64,000 nucleotides of DNA from Porifericola rhodea (lineage in GTDB: Bacteria > Bacteroidota > Bacteroidia > Cytophagales > Cyclobacteriaceae). Made by a program: the position numbers and the translations under genes. Shown here one piece after another: positions 34,858 to 43,343 of this stretch (position 1 is the stretch's first letter; every line of letters starts with the position of its first letter). The notes beneath the pieces were generated by a model. The model did not search any database. It had not been told where the DNA came from and saw nothing but the letters and a program-made list of their open reading frames with translations. The stretch lies in the NCBI RefSeq assembly GCF_030506305.1, contig NZ_CP119421.1:3488501-3552500 (forward strand), in the 5' to 3' direction.

Positions 34858-35220
34858 ATGTATCGTGTACTCAACATAGCTATTGCCACTATACTTTTGC
34901 TCAATGCTTTTTCATTGAGCCTGGTACAGTTTAGCTTTGAGCTAAACCGAGAGTACATTGCCGCGAATTTGTGTATTGAAAAGGATAATGAAATTAGCAT
35001 CTGCAAAGGCCAGTGCTTTTTGAAAGACCAATTAAACAGGGCTGATAACCGACAGGAGCAGGGAGAAAGCACCTCTGTGGTATTAGCTACTTTCTTTGTG
35101 CCTCACAAATTAGTCACTAATTTTCAACTGCCTACATTGCCCGGGCTTTCTTTATCTTCATTTGTAGCCTCATGCTATTCACACCTCTTGGTGTTTCATC
35201 TCTTTCATCCCCCTCGTTAA
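34858..35220 (+). CDS. small membrane protein with C-x9-C-x-G-Q-C motif, copy 1
   Basis: A 120-residue protein with an N-terminal hydrophobic segment (LNIAIATILLLNAFSLSLVQF), then the Cys motif C-x9-C-x-G-Q-C-F-L-x-D (residues about 40-56, CKGQCFLKD), a polar linker and a hydrophobic end finishing FHPPR. The gene at 36837-37211 has the same layout, the same motif spacing and an FHPP ending, so the two are paralogues. I recall proteins of this look beside metal-related genes in other Bacteroidota, but know no assigned function. The Cys trio and Met/His-rich neighbours suggest copper or another soft metal (inference). First gene of the cluster running to 38917. Confidence 0.65.
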   Translation: MYRVLNIAIATILLLNAFSLSLVQFSFELNREYIAANLCIEKDNEISICKGQCFLKDQLNRADNRQEQGESTSVVLATFFVPHKLVTNFQLPTLPGLSLSSFVASCYSHLLVFHLFHPPR

Positions 35221-35362
35221 TAAGTTTTCGTCACGTGTTCTTGTAGTTTTTTTAAGCATGATTTAATGATAGCCAGAGGTTAGTTTAATCTTTTTGGCCA
35301 GATCAATAAGTATGCTCGGGCTACGTTTTTAGAATAAGTCATTTACCCAAAAGACGATACCT

Positions 35363-36121
35363 ATGAAACATATCATTTCAGTCATCTTACTGATAATTGT
35401 ATTCGGCTTTAGTGCCTGTAAAGAGGACGGAAACGGAGAGGTAAAAGAAACAGCTACTCTAAATCTGGAACTTAGCCATACGGTAGGTGGAGAAGCTCTG
35501 GTTTTCAACACTCAGGTATACAGCAATGCTCTAGGAGAGAAATACAACATACAGGATTTTAAATATTATCTGAGCAACATAAAGCTTCGTAATGCCTCTG
35601 ACGGCACGTTCTTTCTAGAGCCGGAAAGTTATCATTTGGTGCAGGCAGAAGAAGGGAATAACTTTGTAATAGTTATAGAAAATATTCCACTGGGTAAGTA
35701 CTCTCAGCTAGAATTTGCGATTGGAGTGGATAATGCTACCAATACTTCTACCGATAGGCTAGGTGCTCTGGACCCCAGCAATGAAATGGCCTGGGACTGG
35801 AACACCGGCTATAAATTTTTATTGTTAGAGGGCAAGTATGGTACTGCCGAAGACCAGCTGAATGAAGGTCTGGTGTACCATATTGGAGGAGATGCTAATT
35901 ACCGAATTCTCAAGTTTGACCTCAAGACTAATGGAGATGAGTTGGAACTTAAAGCGAACCAGGAGCAGAGCATAGCTTTGGATGCCGATGTGGCCGCGAT
36001 TTTTGCGGCCCCTAATCCGGTGAGTTTTGCTGAGCACCCCGTAGTAATGCATGACCCTTTTTCGCAGAAAGTAGCAGATAATTACGCGGCTAATATGTTT
36101 AGCCTCAGCACCTTGAAATAA
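35363..36121 (+). CDS. MbnP-family copper-binding-protein-like lipoprotein
   Basis: A 252-residue exported protein: signal MKHIISVILLIIVFGFSAC with lipobox Cys. The mature part matches the MbnP family: NLELSHTVGGEALVFNTQVYSNALGEKYNIQDFKYYLSNIKL, FVIVIENIPLGKYSQLEFAIGVD, and the hallmark LDPSNEMAWDWNTGYKFLLLEGKYG near 135-160, then YHIGGDANYR. MbnP of methanotrophs binds copper and works beside a MauG-like peroxidase; no such peroxidase gene is seen here. Found in many Bacteroidota beside outer-membrane Met-rich proteins, as here. Probably part of one transcript with the following genes. Confidence 0.85.
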   Translation: MKHIISVILLIIVFGFSACKEDGNGEVKETATLNLELSHTVGGEALVFNTQVYSNALGEKYNIQDFKYYLSNIKLRNASDGTFFLEPESYHLVQAEEGNNFVIVIENIPLGKYSQLEFAIGVDNATNTSTDRLGALDPSNEMAWDWNTGYKFLLLEGKYGTAEDQLNEGLVYHIGGDANYRILKFDLKTNGDELELKANQEQSIALDADVAAIFAAPNPVSFAEHPVVMHDPFSQKVADNYAANMFSLSTLK

Positions 36122-36160
36122 ATTTTTTCATAGAAACCATAGCCAAACCAAGATTAAGTA

Positions 36161-36814
36161 ATGTTACAAAAATTAGCTGTGCTATCTCTAAGTACCGTAC
36201 TTATAATAGCCTGTAACCCACAAAAAGAACAAGCAAGTACTACAGAAGTACCCTCAGAAAATACGGTAAATGAAATGAGTGAGTTGGAGAAAGAGCATCA
36301 ACTGTTCCGTCCCGGCTACGCCGATAGTATTAATGCGGGGCTAATCCCTGAAGATACAATGGTTACCAGTGCTCGCAGACTGGCAGAGGGCACTGTAGGA
36401 GGAACAGAAATTAGCATTAATTATGGCTCTCCTGGTAAAAGGGGCAGAGTAATCTGGAACGGATTAGTTTCTTACGATCAGGTTTGGGTAACTGGTTCGC
36501 ATTGGGCCACTGCCATTACTTTCGGACAAGATGTAAAAGTAGAAGGTACTACCATACCCGCAGGAACCTATGGCTTTTTTACCATTCCTGGCAGAGAAAA
36601 CTGGACCCTGATTCTTAATGAAGTATATGATCAGCATCTGGCAGAAGAGTATCAGCAAAGCCAGGACCTGGTTCGCGTACAGGTACAGGCAAAGGAGCTG
36701 GAAGATGTAGTGCAGCGCCTTACCTACGAGGTTGAAGATCTGGGAGACGGCAAGGGAATGATTCATATGAGTTGGGACCAGGTACAGGTAAGCTTAGCTT
36801 TTGATGTAAACTAA
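36161..36814 (+). CDS. DUF2911 lipoprotein
   Basis: A 217-residue exported protein with signal MLQKLAVLSLSTVLIIAC ending in a lipobox Cys. The DUF2911 domain is plain: ARRLAEGTVGGTEISINYGSPGKRGRVIWNGLVSYDQVWVTGSHWATAITFGQDVKVEGTTIPAGTYGFFTIPGRENWTLILNE. The function of DUF2911 is unknown; it is a periplasmic beta-sandwich family widespread in Bacteroidota. The gene lies 39 nt after the MbnP-like gene and 22 nt before the second small Cys-motif gene, which argues for an operon with metal-related tasks. Confidence 0.85.
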   Translation: MLQKLAVLSLSTVLIIACNPQKEQASTTEVPSENTVNEMSELEKEHQLFRPGYADSINAGLIPEDTMVTSARRLAEGTVGGTEISINYGSPGKRGRVIWNGLVSYDQVWVTGSHWATAITFGQDVKVEGTTIPAGTYGFFTIPGRENWTLILNEVYDQHLAEEYQQSQDLVRVQVQAKELEDVVQRLTYEVEDLGDGKGMIHMSWDQVQVSLAFDVN

Positions 36815-36836
36815 TTAAAGAAGTTTATCTCCTTTC

Positions 36837-37211
36837 GTGAGAGTTAGATTATACATATCGCTTTTAATGGCCTTTCTGCTATGGCTACATGCCTGGCAGT
36901 TGGCCATTATTGTGTATAACTATGAGTACAATCAGGAAGTGTTTGTACGCCTGTTCTGCGAAAACCGGAACCAGCCTGAGCTGCACTGCAATGGACAATG
37001 TTTTCTTCAGGATAGTATTAAGCAGGCAGAGCAGGAGCAGGAAAGCAGTACTTTTGAAGTTAAGCTAAACTGGTCACCCATCTGCTCGCTGGCAGTGCAA
37101 AAGCATAATACCAAAGTCACTATACTACAGGAGCACAATTACCAATCATTTAAAAGCAGCCTGCCCGATATCTTAGTGAGCAGAGGTATATTTCACCCGC
37201 CACAATCTTAA
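36837..37211 (+). CDS. small membrane protein with C-x9-C-x-G-Q-C motif, copy 2
   Basis: A 124-residue paralogue of the 34858 gene. N-terminal membrane helix (YISLLMAFLLWLHAWQLAIIV), then C-x9-C-x-G-Q-C-F-L-x-D at residues about 41-58 (CNGQCFLQD), a Q/E-rich helix (SIKQAEQEQESS), and a C-terminus ending GIFHPPQS. Translation probably starts at the GTG at 36837; an internal ATG at 36867 would cut into the membrane helix. Only 22 nt follow the DUF2911 stop, so it is in the same operon. Spacing and order of the motif are identical to copy 1 although the rest has diverged, which points to selection on the Cys trio. Confidence 0.65.
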   Translation: MRVRLYISLLMAFLLWLHAWQLAIIVYNYEYNQEVFVRLFCENRNQPELHCNGQCFLQDSIKQAEQEQESSTFEVKLNWSPICSLAVQKHNTKVTILQEHNYQSFKSSLPDILVSRGIFHPPQS

Positions 37212-37347
37212 TCTGTGTTTTGTAAACCTTTTTTTTCCAGACTATAGTGTACAGCTAGCGCAGCGCAGTACTTATACTATAGCTTCTGGCTAGGGCTTTA
37301 TTGCCCATTGCTAATACCAATTTCTTCATCGTTTACACAAAATCAGA

Positions 37348-38364
37348 ATGAGATTTATCAGTTTAATCATTGTAGTTATTATTAGCTATTTACCTATGTC
37401 AGCACAACATCAATGAACTTCTGGTCGCCCGGATGGCCATGGTCCTATAGGTGTGATGGGCGATCATACCCATAGCAAAGGCGATGTGATGTTCTCTTAC
37501 CGCTATATGTTTATGGATATGCAAGATATGCGACAGTCTACTAATTCACTAAGCATAGCGACAGTGTTGCAAGAGTACATGCTAAGCCCTTTAAGTATGC
37601 TTATGCACATGCATATGCTGGGTGCTATGTATGCTCCCAGCGACAAACTTACGATCATGCTTATGCTCAACTACTTACAAATGAGTATGGATCATCGTAC
37701 GCGCATGGGAATGAATTTTACTACTGAGTCTTCAGGCCTGGCAGACAGCTGGGTATCTGCTTTGTATAAGGTTTATGATCAGAATGGACAGCGTGCACAT
37801 ATCAATCTGGGACTGAGGGTACCAAGTGGGTCTATTGATGTAAAAGGGGTAAGCCCTGCTTCGGCACCGGACGAAACACAGCTGCCATACCCTATGCAAA
37901 TCGGGAGTGGAAGCTGGGGACTAAAGCCCGGCATAACTTATCTGCTAGAAAAAGAAAGCAGTAGTATGGGCGCACAGGCCAGCATTTTACTGCCTCTCCA
38001 TGAAAATGACAGAGGCTACCAACTTGCTCCTCGCTCAGAAGTTCTTGCCTGGTCAGCTTATCATCTCACAAATATGATAAGTGCCTCTTTGAGGGCTACT
38101 GCTGTTTTTCAGGGAGAAATCTCTGGTGCAGATGAGGCATACAATATGGCTGTGATGAATCGTATGGTGCCCACTGTATTTACCGAAAATAGTGGGGGAA
38201 AGTGGCTGTTTTTGGGTGGAGGTATTAATTTTTATGTACCAGAAGGTGCCCTGAAAGATGTACGTCTGGCAATGGAATATGAGTATCCATTGGTGCAGGA
38301 TTTAAACGGTACCCAAATGGAGACCAAGCAAAAGCTTACATTAGGTGTACAATATGCTTTTTAA
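37348..38364 (+). pseudogene. Met-rich outer-membrane-type protein interrupted by in-frame TGA
   Basis: Reading from the ATG at 37348 gives a clean signal peptide (MRFISLIIVVIISYLPMSA then QHQ), then a TGA at 37414-37416, then the same frame continues without a break for 316 codons to 38364. The part after the stop starts TSGRPDGHGPIGVMGDHTHSKGDVMFSYRYMFMDMQDM, which is how I recall intact family members beginning after their signal. The body is very Met/His-rich early (MHMHMLGAMYAPSDKLTIMLMLNYLQMSMDH) and then beta-barrel-like, ending LTLGVQYAF. A restart at GTG 37453 or ATG 37456 would make a protein without export signal. It is either a true nonsense mutation, a read error, or TGA readthrough. 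Confidence 0.75.
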
Positions 38365-38413
38365 AATGTTCCGATCTCACAATTAATATAGAACCACTAA
38401 TCAACTTATAGGT

Positions 38414-38917
38414 ATGAAACATATTAATTACTGTTTGATGGCCCTGCTTTTCAGTGGCTTATTAAGCTGTCAGACTGCTTCAGAAAAAGAAGCTAAAGAT
38501 CCTGAAATGGAAAAAGCCCAAACGATATACACGGAAGCTATCGCTATACATGACGAAGTGATGCCACGTATGGACGAAATTATGAGGCTGAAAAGAAAAC
38601 TCAGGGCACAAAAAGATTCTTTGTCTCAACAGGGCGCAGATACTTATGCTGCCCGAATAGATAGTATTGAGCTACTCATTACTAAGCTGGAAAAGGCTGA
38701 TGACGCTATGATGCAGTGGATGCGCTCCATAAAACAGCTACCTGCTGAATTATCAGATGAGGAGCATGATCTACAAACTCAGTCCGATACCAGTCAGAAC
38801 CGTGTGCCTGTGCAACAGTTAATAGAAGAGCAGGAAGCACAAAAAGAAGCTATTGTTGAGGTAAAAGCTATGATGGAAGAAAGTATCGCTAAAGCTAAAA
38901 CATATTTACAGCAATAA
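38414..38917 (+). CDS. coiled-coil lipoprotein with Met-containing helices
   Basis: A 167-residue exported protein with signal MKHINYCLMALLFSGLLSC ending in a lipobox Cys. The rest is almost all helix: AIAIHDEVMPRMDEIMRLKRKLRAQKD, IDSIELLITKLEKADDAMMQWMRSIKQL, IEEQEAQKEAIVEVKAMMEESIAKAKTYL. Spaced methionines and a His (HDEVMPRMDEIM, DDAMMQWM) could bind Cu(I). Relatives in Bacteroidota are often labelled viral A-type inclusion protein, a name without functional meaning. It is 49 nt after the interrupted Met-rich gene and ends the cluster; a hairpin follows at 38941. Confidence 0.75.
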   Translation: MKHINYCLMALLFSGLLSCQTASEKEAKDPEMEKAQTIYTEAIAIHDEVMPRMDEIMRLKRKLRAQKDSLSQQGADTYAARIDSIELLITKLEKADDAMMQWMRSIKQLPAELSDEEHDLQTQSDTSQNRVPVQQLIEEQEAQKEAIVEVKAMMEESIAKAKTYLQQ

Positions 38918-38940
38918 CCCGCGAACTATAGTACTACAGG

Positions 38941-38979
38941 AGGCTATGGAAAATTGTCATGCAAATTTCATAGCCTTTT
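38941..38979 (+). terminator. terminator of the metal-related cluster
   Basis: AGGCTATG (38941-38948) pairs with CATAGCCT (38969-38976), with further near-pairing inside, followed by TTTCTTTAT. It lies 23 nt after the lipoprotein stop at 38917 and separates the cluster from the PAS gene. Confidence 0.65.
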
Positions 38980-39125
38980 CTTTATAGGAGTTGTAATTAA
39001 TAATGTTAAAGGATATCTGTATGCTTGCTTAAAAATTGATATGAATTTGTCATTTTATAAATAAGGCTGAATTTATCTATCTTCATACTTTGTTCTGCCC
39101 CTGAGCACTATAGACAATATTCAAT

Positions 39126-39626
39126 ATGAGTACCAATAAGATGGATCCTGAACGTATGCTTTCTCCCTTTAGCAGTTGGGATGTATATGCTATGCATTTA
39201 CATGAATGTAGAGTTACGGCCAAAAAGAACGATGATCTGCAAAACCTGCTAAAACTACACGATCGTTACAAGTGGAATATTGACCTGGAGGTGCTACTTC
39301 AGCAACCGTACGAAGCATTAGTACTAACCGATATGGACAAGCAAATTTGTTGGGTCAATCCTGGTTTTGCCAAAATGACTGGTTACCCCGCGCAGCACGC
39401 GATGGGTAAGGACCCTAAATTTTTGCAAGGCAAAAACACTTCCGCTGAAACAAAAGCACTTATTCGTAAAAAGCTGGAAAGCGAAAAGCCTTTTGCCGCA
39501 GACGTGATCAACTACCGTAAGAATGGCGAAGAATATATTTGTCATGTGGAAATACACCCACTCTTAAACCACAAAAAGGAACTTACCCACTTTCTGGCGC
39601 TGGAAAGAGAAGTCTCCGACAATTAG
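39126..39626 (+). CDS. stand-alone PAS-domain protein
   Basis: A 166-residue cytoplasmic protein: a helical N-terminal part (MSTNKMDPERMLSPFSSWDVYAMHLHECR), then one PAS domain at about 60-160 (LLQQPYEALVLTDMDKQICWVNPGFAKMTGYPAQHAMGKDPKFLQGKNTSAETKALIRKKLE). The GKDPKFLQG stretch aligns with the LOV photosensor motif, but the flavin-binding Cys is replaced by Pro, so blue-light photochemistry is unlikely. There is no kinase, HTH or GGDEF output domain; it may signal by protein contact. Single gene. Confidence 0.85.
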   Translation: MSTNKMDPERMLSPFSSWDVYAMHLHECRVTAKKNDDLQNLLKLHDRYKWNIDLEVLLQQPYEALVLTDMDKQICWVNPGFAKMTGYPAQHAMGKDPKFLQGKNTSAETKALIRKKLESEKPFAADVINYRKNGEEYICHVEIHPLLNHKKELTHFLALEREVSDN

Positions 39627-39728
39627 CTAGCGGGCTAGCTACTATTAGTAATACACCCTAACAGTAGCTACATATAAACGCTATACTTAGTCATTGATAA
39701 GTAAGAAGGACAAATTTAGTTTTGGGTT

Positions 39729-39751
39729 TTATTTGAAATGAATCTAAATAA
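39729..39751 (+). promoter_or_regulatory. Fur-box-like palindrome before the siderophore receptor
   Basis: A 23-bp interrupted palindrome with TTATTT (39729-39734) mirrored by AAATAA (39746-39751) and GAAATGAATCT between. It resembles AT-rich Fur-binding sites described for Bacteroidota-type iron genes. It ends 6 nt before the ATG of the TonB receptor at 39758, so a bound repressor would cover the translation start region or early transcript. Supported by the iron-uptake nature of the operon; Fur binding itself is not shown. Confidence 0.45.
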
Positions 39752-39757
39752 AGCCTA

Positions 39758-42235
39758 ATGAGAAACTATATACCGATCCTAACCTTCTTTCTTTTTTGTC
39801 ATAGCGTACTTGCACAGCAAGCGGCTTCAGTAAGCGGCCAGATTACAGAAGCTACAAGTGGTGCAGCTCTGGAGTCTGTCAATGTTGGCCTGCAAGGTAC
39901 TACGCTTGGTACTACCACCGATGCCCAGGGCAATTTTCTGCTTAGTGGAATAGAGCCAGGTAACTATAATTTAGTGATATCTTCGGTAGGCTACACTACA
40001 ATTAGCCGAGGCATTAAGCTCAATGCAGGAGAGACTTTAACATTCAATTTACAGTTAAGAAGTGGCGCTACTGAGCTGCAGGAAGTAGAAATTACCGGCA
40101 GAAAAGAAACGACCTATCAAAATAGCGTATCTTTTATAGGCTCAAAAACAGCGACCCCCTTACAGGATGTTCCTCAAGCCGTTAGCTATGTTACCAAAGA
40201 AATTATCCAGGACCAGCAGGCTTATCGTACTTCCGATATTGTGAAGAATTTGAGCGGAGTCAACCAGTTTTCTTATTATGATGATTATACCATCAGAGGC
40301 TTCCGCAATGGTAGCACACAGTCTAATCTCATCAATGGATTGCGTTCGGTAGGGATTTTTGGCCCGCAACCGCTGCTTACTAATATGGAGCGTGTTGAAG
40401 TAATCAAAGGTCCGGCTTCTGCCCTGTTTGCAGATGTAAATCCTGGAGGAACCATTAACTACGTGACTAAAAAACCTCTGGACGAAGACCGTAAGTCCAT
40501 TGGGTTTACCATCGGTAGTTTTAATACGTTAAGAGCTACGGCAGATTTTACCGGGCCTATGAATGAATCAGGTACTTTACTGTACAGATTGAACCTGGGT
40601 TATGAGGATACCGACACCTTTCGTGACCTTCAACAAAAGACTACTTATATAATTGCACCTTCCATCTCTTTCTTACCTACAGATAAAACCAGTGTCAATT
40701 TTGATTTGGTTATCAACCGTTATCAGGGCAAGTTGGATCGTGGGCAACCTATTTTTGGGGCCTCTGCCGGTGATGATCTAAACAGTACGCCAACTTCTTT
40801 TGCATTGGGCCAGGCCAATGACTACCACAAAAACAATGTGCAATATTTTACGCTCTCGCTCAACCACCGCTTTACAGATGCGCTCTCATTTAATGCTTCT
40901 TATATGAAGTTCAGCTGGAACGAAGATCTTTTTGAGCATCGTACTTCCAACCGCTTTGCGGTAGACAGTCTGGGAAATCAGATTCCTACACAGATGGAGA
41001 TGCAGACCATTAACCGTATTCGTAAGCAGGTAGCTGATAACCTGACCACCTACTTTGTACTAAATGGAAGTACCGGCCCCTTACAACATCAGCTTGTAGT
41101 AGGCTTTGACTACATTCAGCAGGTTCAGCCCGCAGGGGGGGCGCAAGCCCGTTCGTTTGGCTACCGAACTATTGATGGAGGAGTTGCTTCAGGTTATGAT
41201 CCTTCTCAGTCTCAGTTTTTTAGGTTTGAAAACGGTATGCCGGTGCCTAATGTACCTCATTTCAATCTGGAGAACCCTAACTATACCATCGGTTACCCTA
41301 ACGAATATCTGGTTAACAGTAATTTGCCACAGCCAGCTACTCGCTATTTCACGTATGGATTCTACGTGCAGGATCAAATTAGCCTGGGTAAGTTTCAGGC
41401 ACTGCTAGCCCTACGTCAGGAAAACTACCGTGATGTTGTCGGATACAAAACAGAGGAGGAAGAATTAGTAAAGCAGGAAAAACTGTTGCCTCGTATAGGT
41501 TTGGTATACGAGCTAAACGAACGCATCAATTTATACGGAACCTATACCGAAAGCTTCCAGCCTCAGACCGCCTCAGTATTGCAGGATCCAAATGTAGGCG
41601 GCCCCTTTGATCCTTTATCAGCTAATATGTGGGAGGCCGGAATTAAAAGTACATTCTTCAATGAGCTGTTTTCTGTAAACCTGGCGATCTATCGTATAGA
41701 GCAAAATAACATACTGGTAAATGCCAATAATGCAGGTAACCCAGACTTGCTGGAGCAAAGAGGGCAGGAGAGAGCCAAGGGAGTAGAAATAGATGTAATA
41801 GGAAACCCGCTGCCCAACTTTAGCTTGAATTTTAACTATGCATATAATCGTGCTGAAATTACAGAAAGTGATAATGAGGAAGAGATAGGACGGATAAAAG
41901 AGAATGCTCCCGAACATCAGGGAGGTATCTGGGCTAAGTATACCTTTGCTAAAGGCATATTCAGCGGGCTGGGTATTTCGTTGGGTAGCAATTTTGTTAC
42001 AGAAAGAAATACTTTTGATACCTATAGCATAGTTGATGGCGTTCCATTAGGCCTTACCTTACCCAGTTATGTAGTGTTTGATGCAGCACTCTCTTACCGA
42101 GTTAACAAGTTCAATATCGCAGCTAATTTTAATAATCTATTGGACAAAACCCATTGGGTAGGAGGGTATAGTTATACTCGTCTCTACCCTGACGCACCAC
42201 GTAATTTTCTTCTAAGTGTAGGTTACACTTTTTAA
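39758..42235 (+). CDS. TonB-dependent siderophore receptor
   Basis: An 825-residue outer-membrane protein. Signal peptide MRNYIPILTFFLFCHSVLA; a carboxypeptidase-regulatory-like domain follows (VSGQITEATSGAALESVNVGLQGTTLGTTTDAQGNFLLSGIEPGNYNLVISSVGYTT). The plug has QDVPQAVSYVTKEIIQDQQAYRTSDIVKNLSGVNQFSYYDDYTIRGFRNG and MERVEVIKGPASALFADVNPGGTINYVTKKP, typical of ferric siderophore receptors such as FhuA and FecA. The barrel ends FLLSVGYTF with the terminal aromatic. It imports an iron complex with energy from TonB-ExbBD. First gene of an operon with a PepSY protein, a small membrane protein and a flavodoxin; likely repressed by iron through the palindrome at 39729. Confidence 0.93.
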   Translation: MRNYIPILTFFLFCHSVLAQQAASVSGQITEATSGAALESVNVGLQGTTLGTTTDAQGNFLLSGIEPGNYNLVISSVGYTTISRGIKLNAGETLTFNLQLRSGATELQEVEITGRKETTYQNSVSFIGSKTATPLQDVPQAVSYVTKEIIQDQQAYRTSDIVKNLSGVNQFSYYDDYTIRGFRNGSTQSNLINGLRSVGIFGPQPLLTNMERVEVIKGPASALFADVNPGGTINYVTKKPLDEDRKSIGFTIGSFNTLRATADFTGPMNESGTLLYRLNLGYEDTDTFRDLQQKTTYIIAPSISFLPTDKTSVNFDLVINRYQGKLDRGQPIFGASAGDDLNSTPTSFALGQANDYHKNNVQYFTLSLNHRFTDALSFNASYMKFSWNEDLFEHRTSNRFAVDSLGNQIPTQMEMQTINRIRKQVADNLTTYFVLNGSTGPLQHQLVVGFDYIQQVQPAGGAQARSFGYRTIDGGVASGYDPSQSQFFRFENGMPVPNVPHFNLENPNYTIGYPNEYLVNSNLPQPATRYFTYGFYVQDQISLGKFQALLALRQENYRDVVGYKTEEEELVKQEKLLPRIGLVYELNERINLYGTYTESFQPQTASVLQDPNVGGPFDPLSANMWEAGIKSTFFNELFSVNLAIYRIEQNNILVNANNAGNPDLLEQRGQERAKGVEIDVIGNPLPNFSLNFNYAYNRAEITESDNEEEIGRIKENAPEHQGGIWAKYTFAKGIFSGLGISLGSNFVTERNTFDTYSIVDGVPLGLTLPSYVVFDAALSYRVNKFNIAANFNNLLDKTHWVGGYSYTRLYPDAPRNFLLSVGYTF

Positions 42236-42248
42236 AAACAGATAGATA

Positions 42249-43343
42249 GTGCTAAGCAAAGATCAGTTATTTAAACTACACAGCTGGGTGGGCATAAAGT
42301 TAAGCATACTACTGTTTGTAGTATGCTTTTCGGGTACACTGGCGGTGCTCAGCCACGAAATGGACTGGCTGTTTAACCCCGATGTACGGGTGAGCCCTGC
42401 GGATACCTATGCCTCTTGGAATACAATCGCTGAAAATGTAAAACAGGAATTTCCTGAAGGAAAAATAAGCTACTGGCAGCGTGCCAATGAACCTTACATG
42501 GCTGACCTGATCTATGTAATGCAGGATAATGATCTGAAGTATGTATTTGCTAACCCTCATACTGGCGAGGTACAGGGGTATGCTGATATTACTATCGCAC
42601 GATTTCTAAGAGATTTGCATTATTACCTCTTCATCCCCTTTCAGATTGGTCATTTTACAGTCTTATTCTTCGGCTTTATACTTACTATTTCTCTACTTAC
42701 AGGAATTTTCTACTATAACGACTGGTATAAGGAGCTCTTTGTACTCAAAAGCGGTAAAGGGAGTCGGGTTTTTTACAGCAGCTTACACAAGTTGGTCGGG
42801 GCGTGGTCTATCCCCTTTATGTTTATCATTTCTCTAACTGCGATCTGGTACTTTGTAGAGCGTGCCGACCTTCCTAAAGTGTCTTCTTATCTGGATGAAG
42901 AGCGTCCTACCATAGAAATTACAGAGGGGCAGCAACTCCCCAACCTTGATTATGATGCCTATGTGGCCATAGCGGAAGAGGCCATAGCAGGATTGAAAGT
43001 GAAATCAATTTTGTCGCCTCAAAAGCCAGATGAGCCTGTATACCTCACCGGTACTTCTGATGTACCGCTGGTTAGGTACAGGGCCAACAGGGTGTATATT
43101 AACCCGCATAATCAGGAGTTGCTTAAGGTGCAGAAGGCAACAGAAATCAACTCCATTACCTGGATAAACGATATTGCCGACCCAATACATTTTGGCTATT
43201 GGGGTGGCTTGCTCACTAAATTAATATGGTTTGTATTTGGCCTGGCACTTTCCTCTCTGGTACTTACAGGCCCGTGGCTGTACCTAAAAAAGCGTAGAAA
43301 AAAAGATCGTTTGCAAAGGGAAAGGAGGCTTGCGCATGGGTAA
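42249..43343 (+). CDS. PepSY-associated membrane protein (iron-siderophore reduction type)
   Basis: A 364-residue inner-membrane protein of the PepSY_TM family: helices at about 13-35 (LSILLFVVCFSGTLAVL), 131-155 (IGHFTVLFFGFILTISLLTGIFYY), 183-205 and 325-345, with two periplasmic PepSY-like segments between. Family members downstream of siderophore receptors (FpvG and FoxB types) are implicated in reducing ferric siderophores in the periplasm; conserved His in LHSWVGIK, LSHEMDW, LRDLHYY and SSLHKLVGAW could ligate haem. Translation starts at a GTG at 42249, 13 nt after the receptor stop. Its end overlaps the next gene by 8 nt. Confidence 0.87.
   Translation: MLSKDQLFKLHSWVGIKLSILLFVVCFSGTLAVLSHEMDWLFNPDVRVSPADTYASWNTIAENVKQEFPEGKISYWQRANEPYMADLIYVMQDNDLKYVFANPHTGEVQGYADITIARFLRDLHYYLFIPFQIGHFTVLFFGFILTISLLTGIFYYNDWYKELFVLKSGKGSRVFYSSLHKLVGAWSIPFMFIISLTAIWYFVERADLPKVSSYLDEERPTIEITEGQQLPNLDYDAYVAIAEEAIAGLKVKSILSPQKPDEPVYLTGTSDVPLVRYRANRVYINPHNQELLKVQKATEINSITWINDIADPIHFGYWGGLLTKLIWFVFGLALSSLVLTGPWLYLKKRRKKDRLQRERRLAHG

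Noticed and set aside
37414-37416. Selenocysteine at the in-frame TGA
   Set aside because: No SECIS-like hairpin is evident just after the TGA and no selenocysteine genes are in the window; a nonsense mutation or read error is simpler, although readthrough is not excluded.
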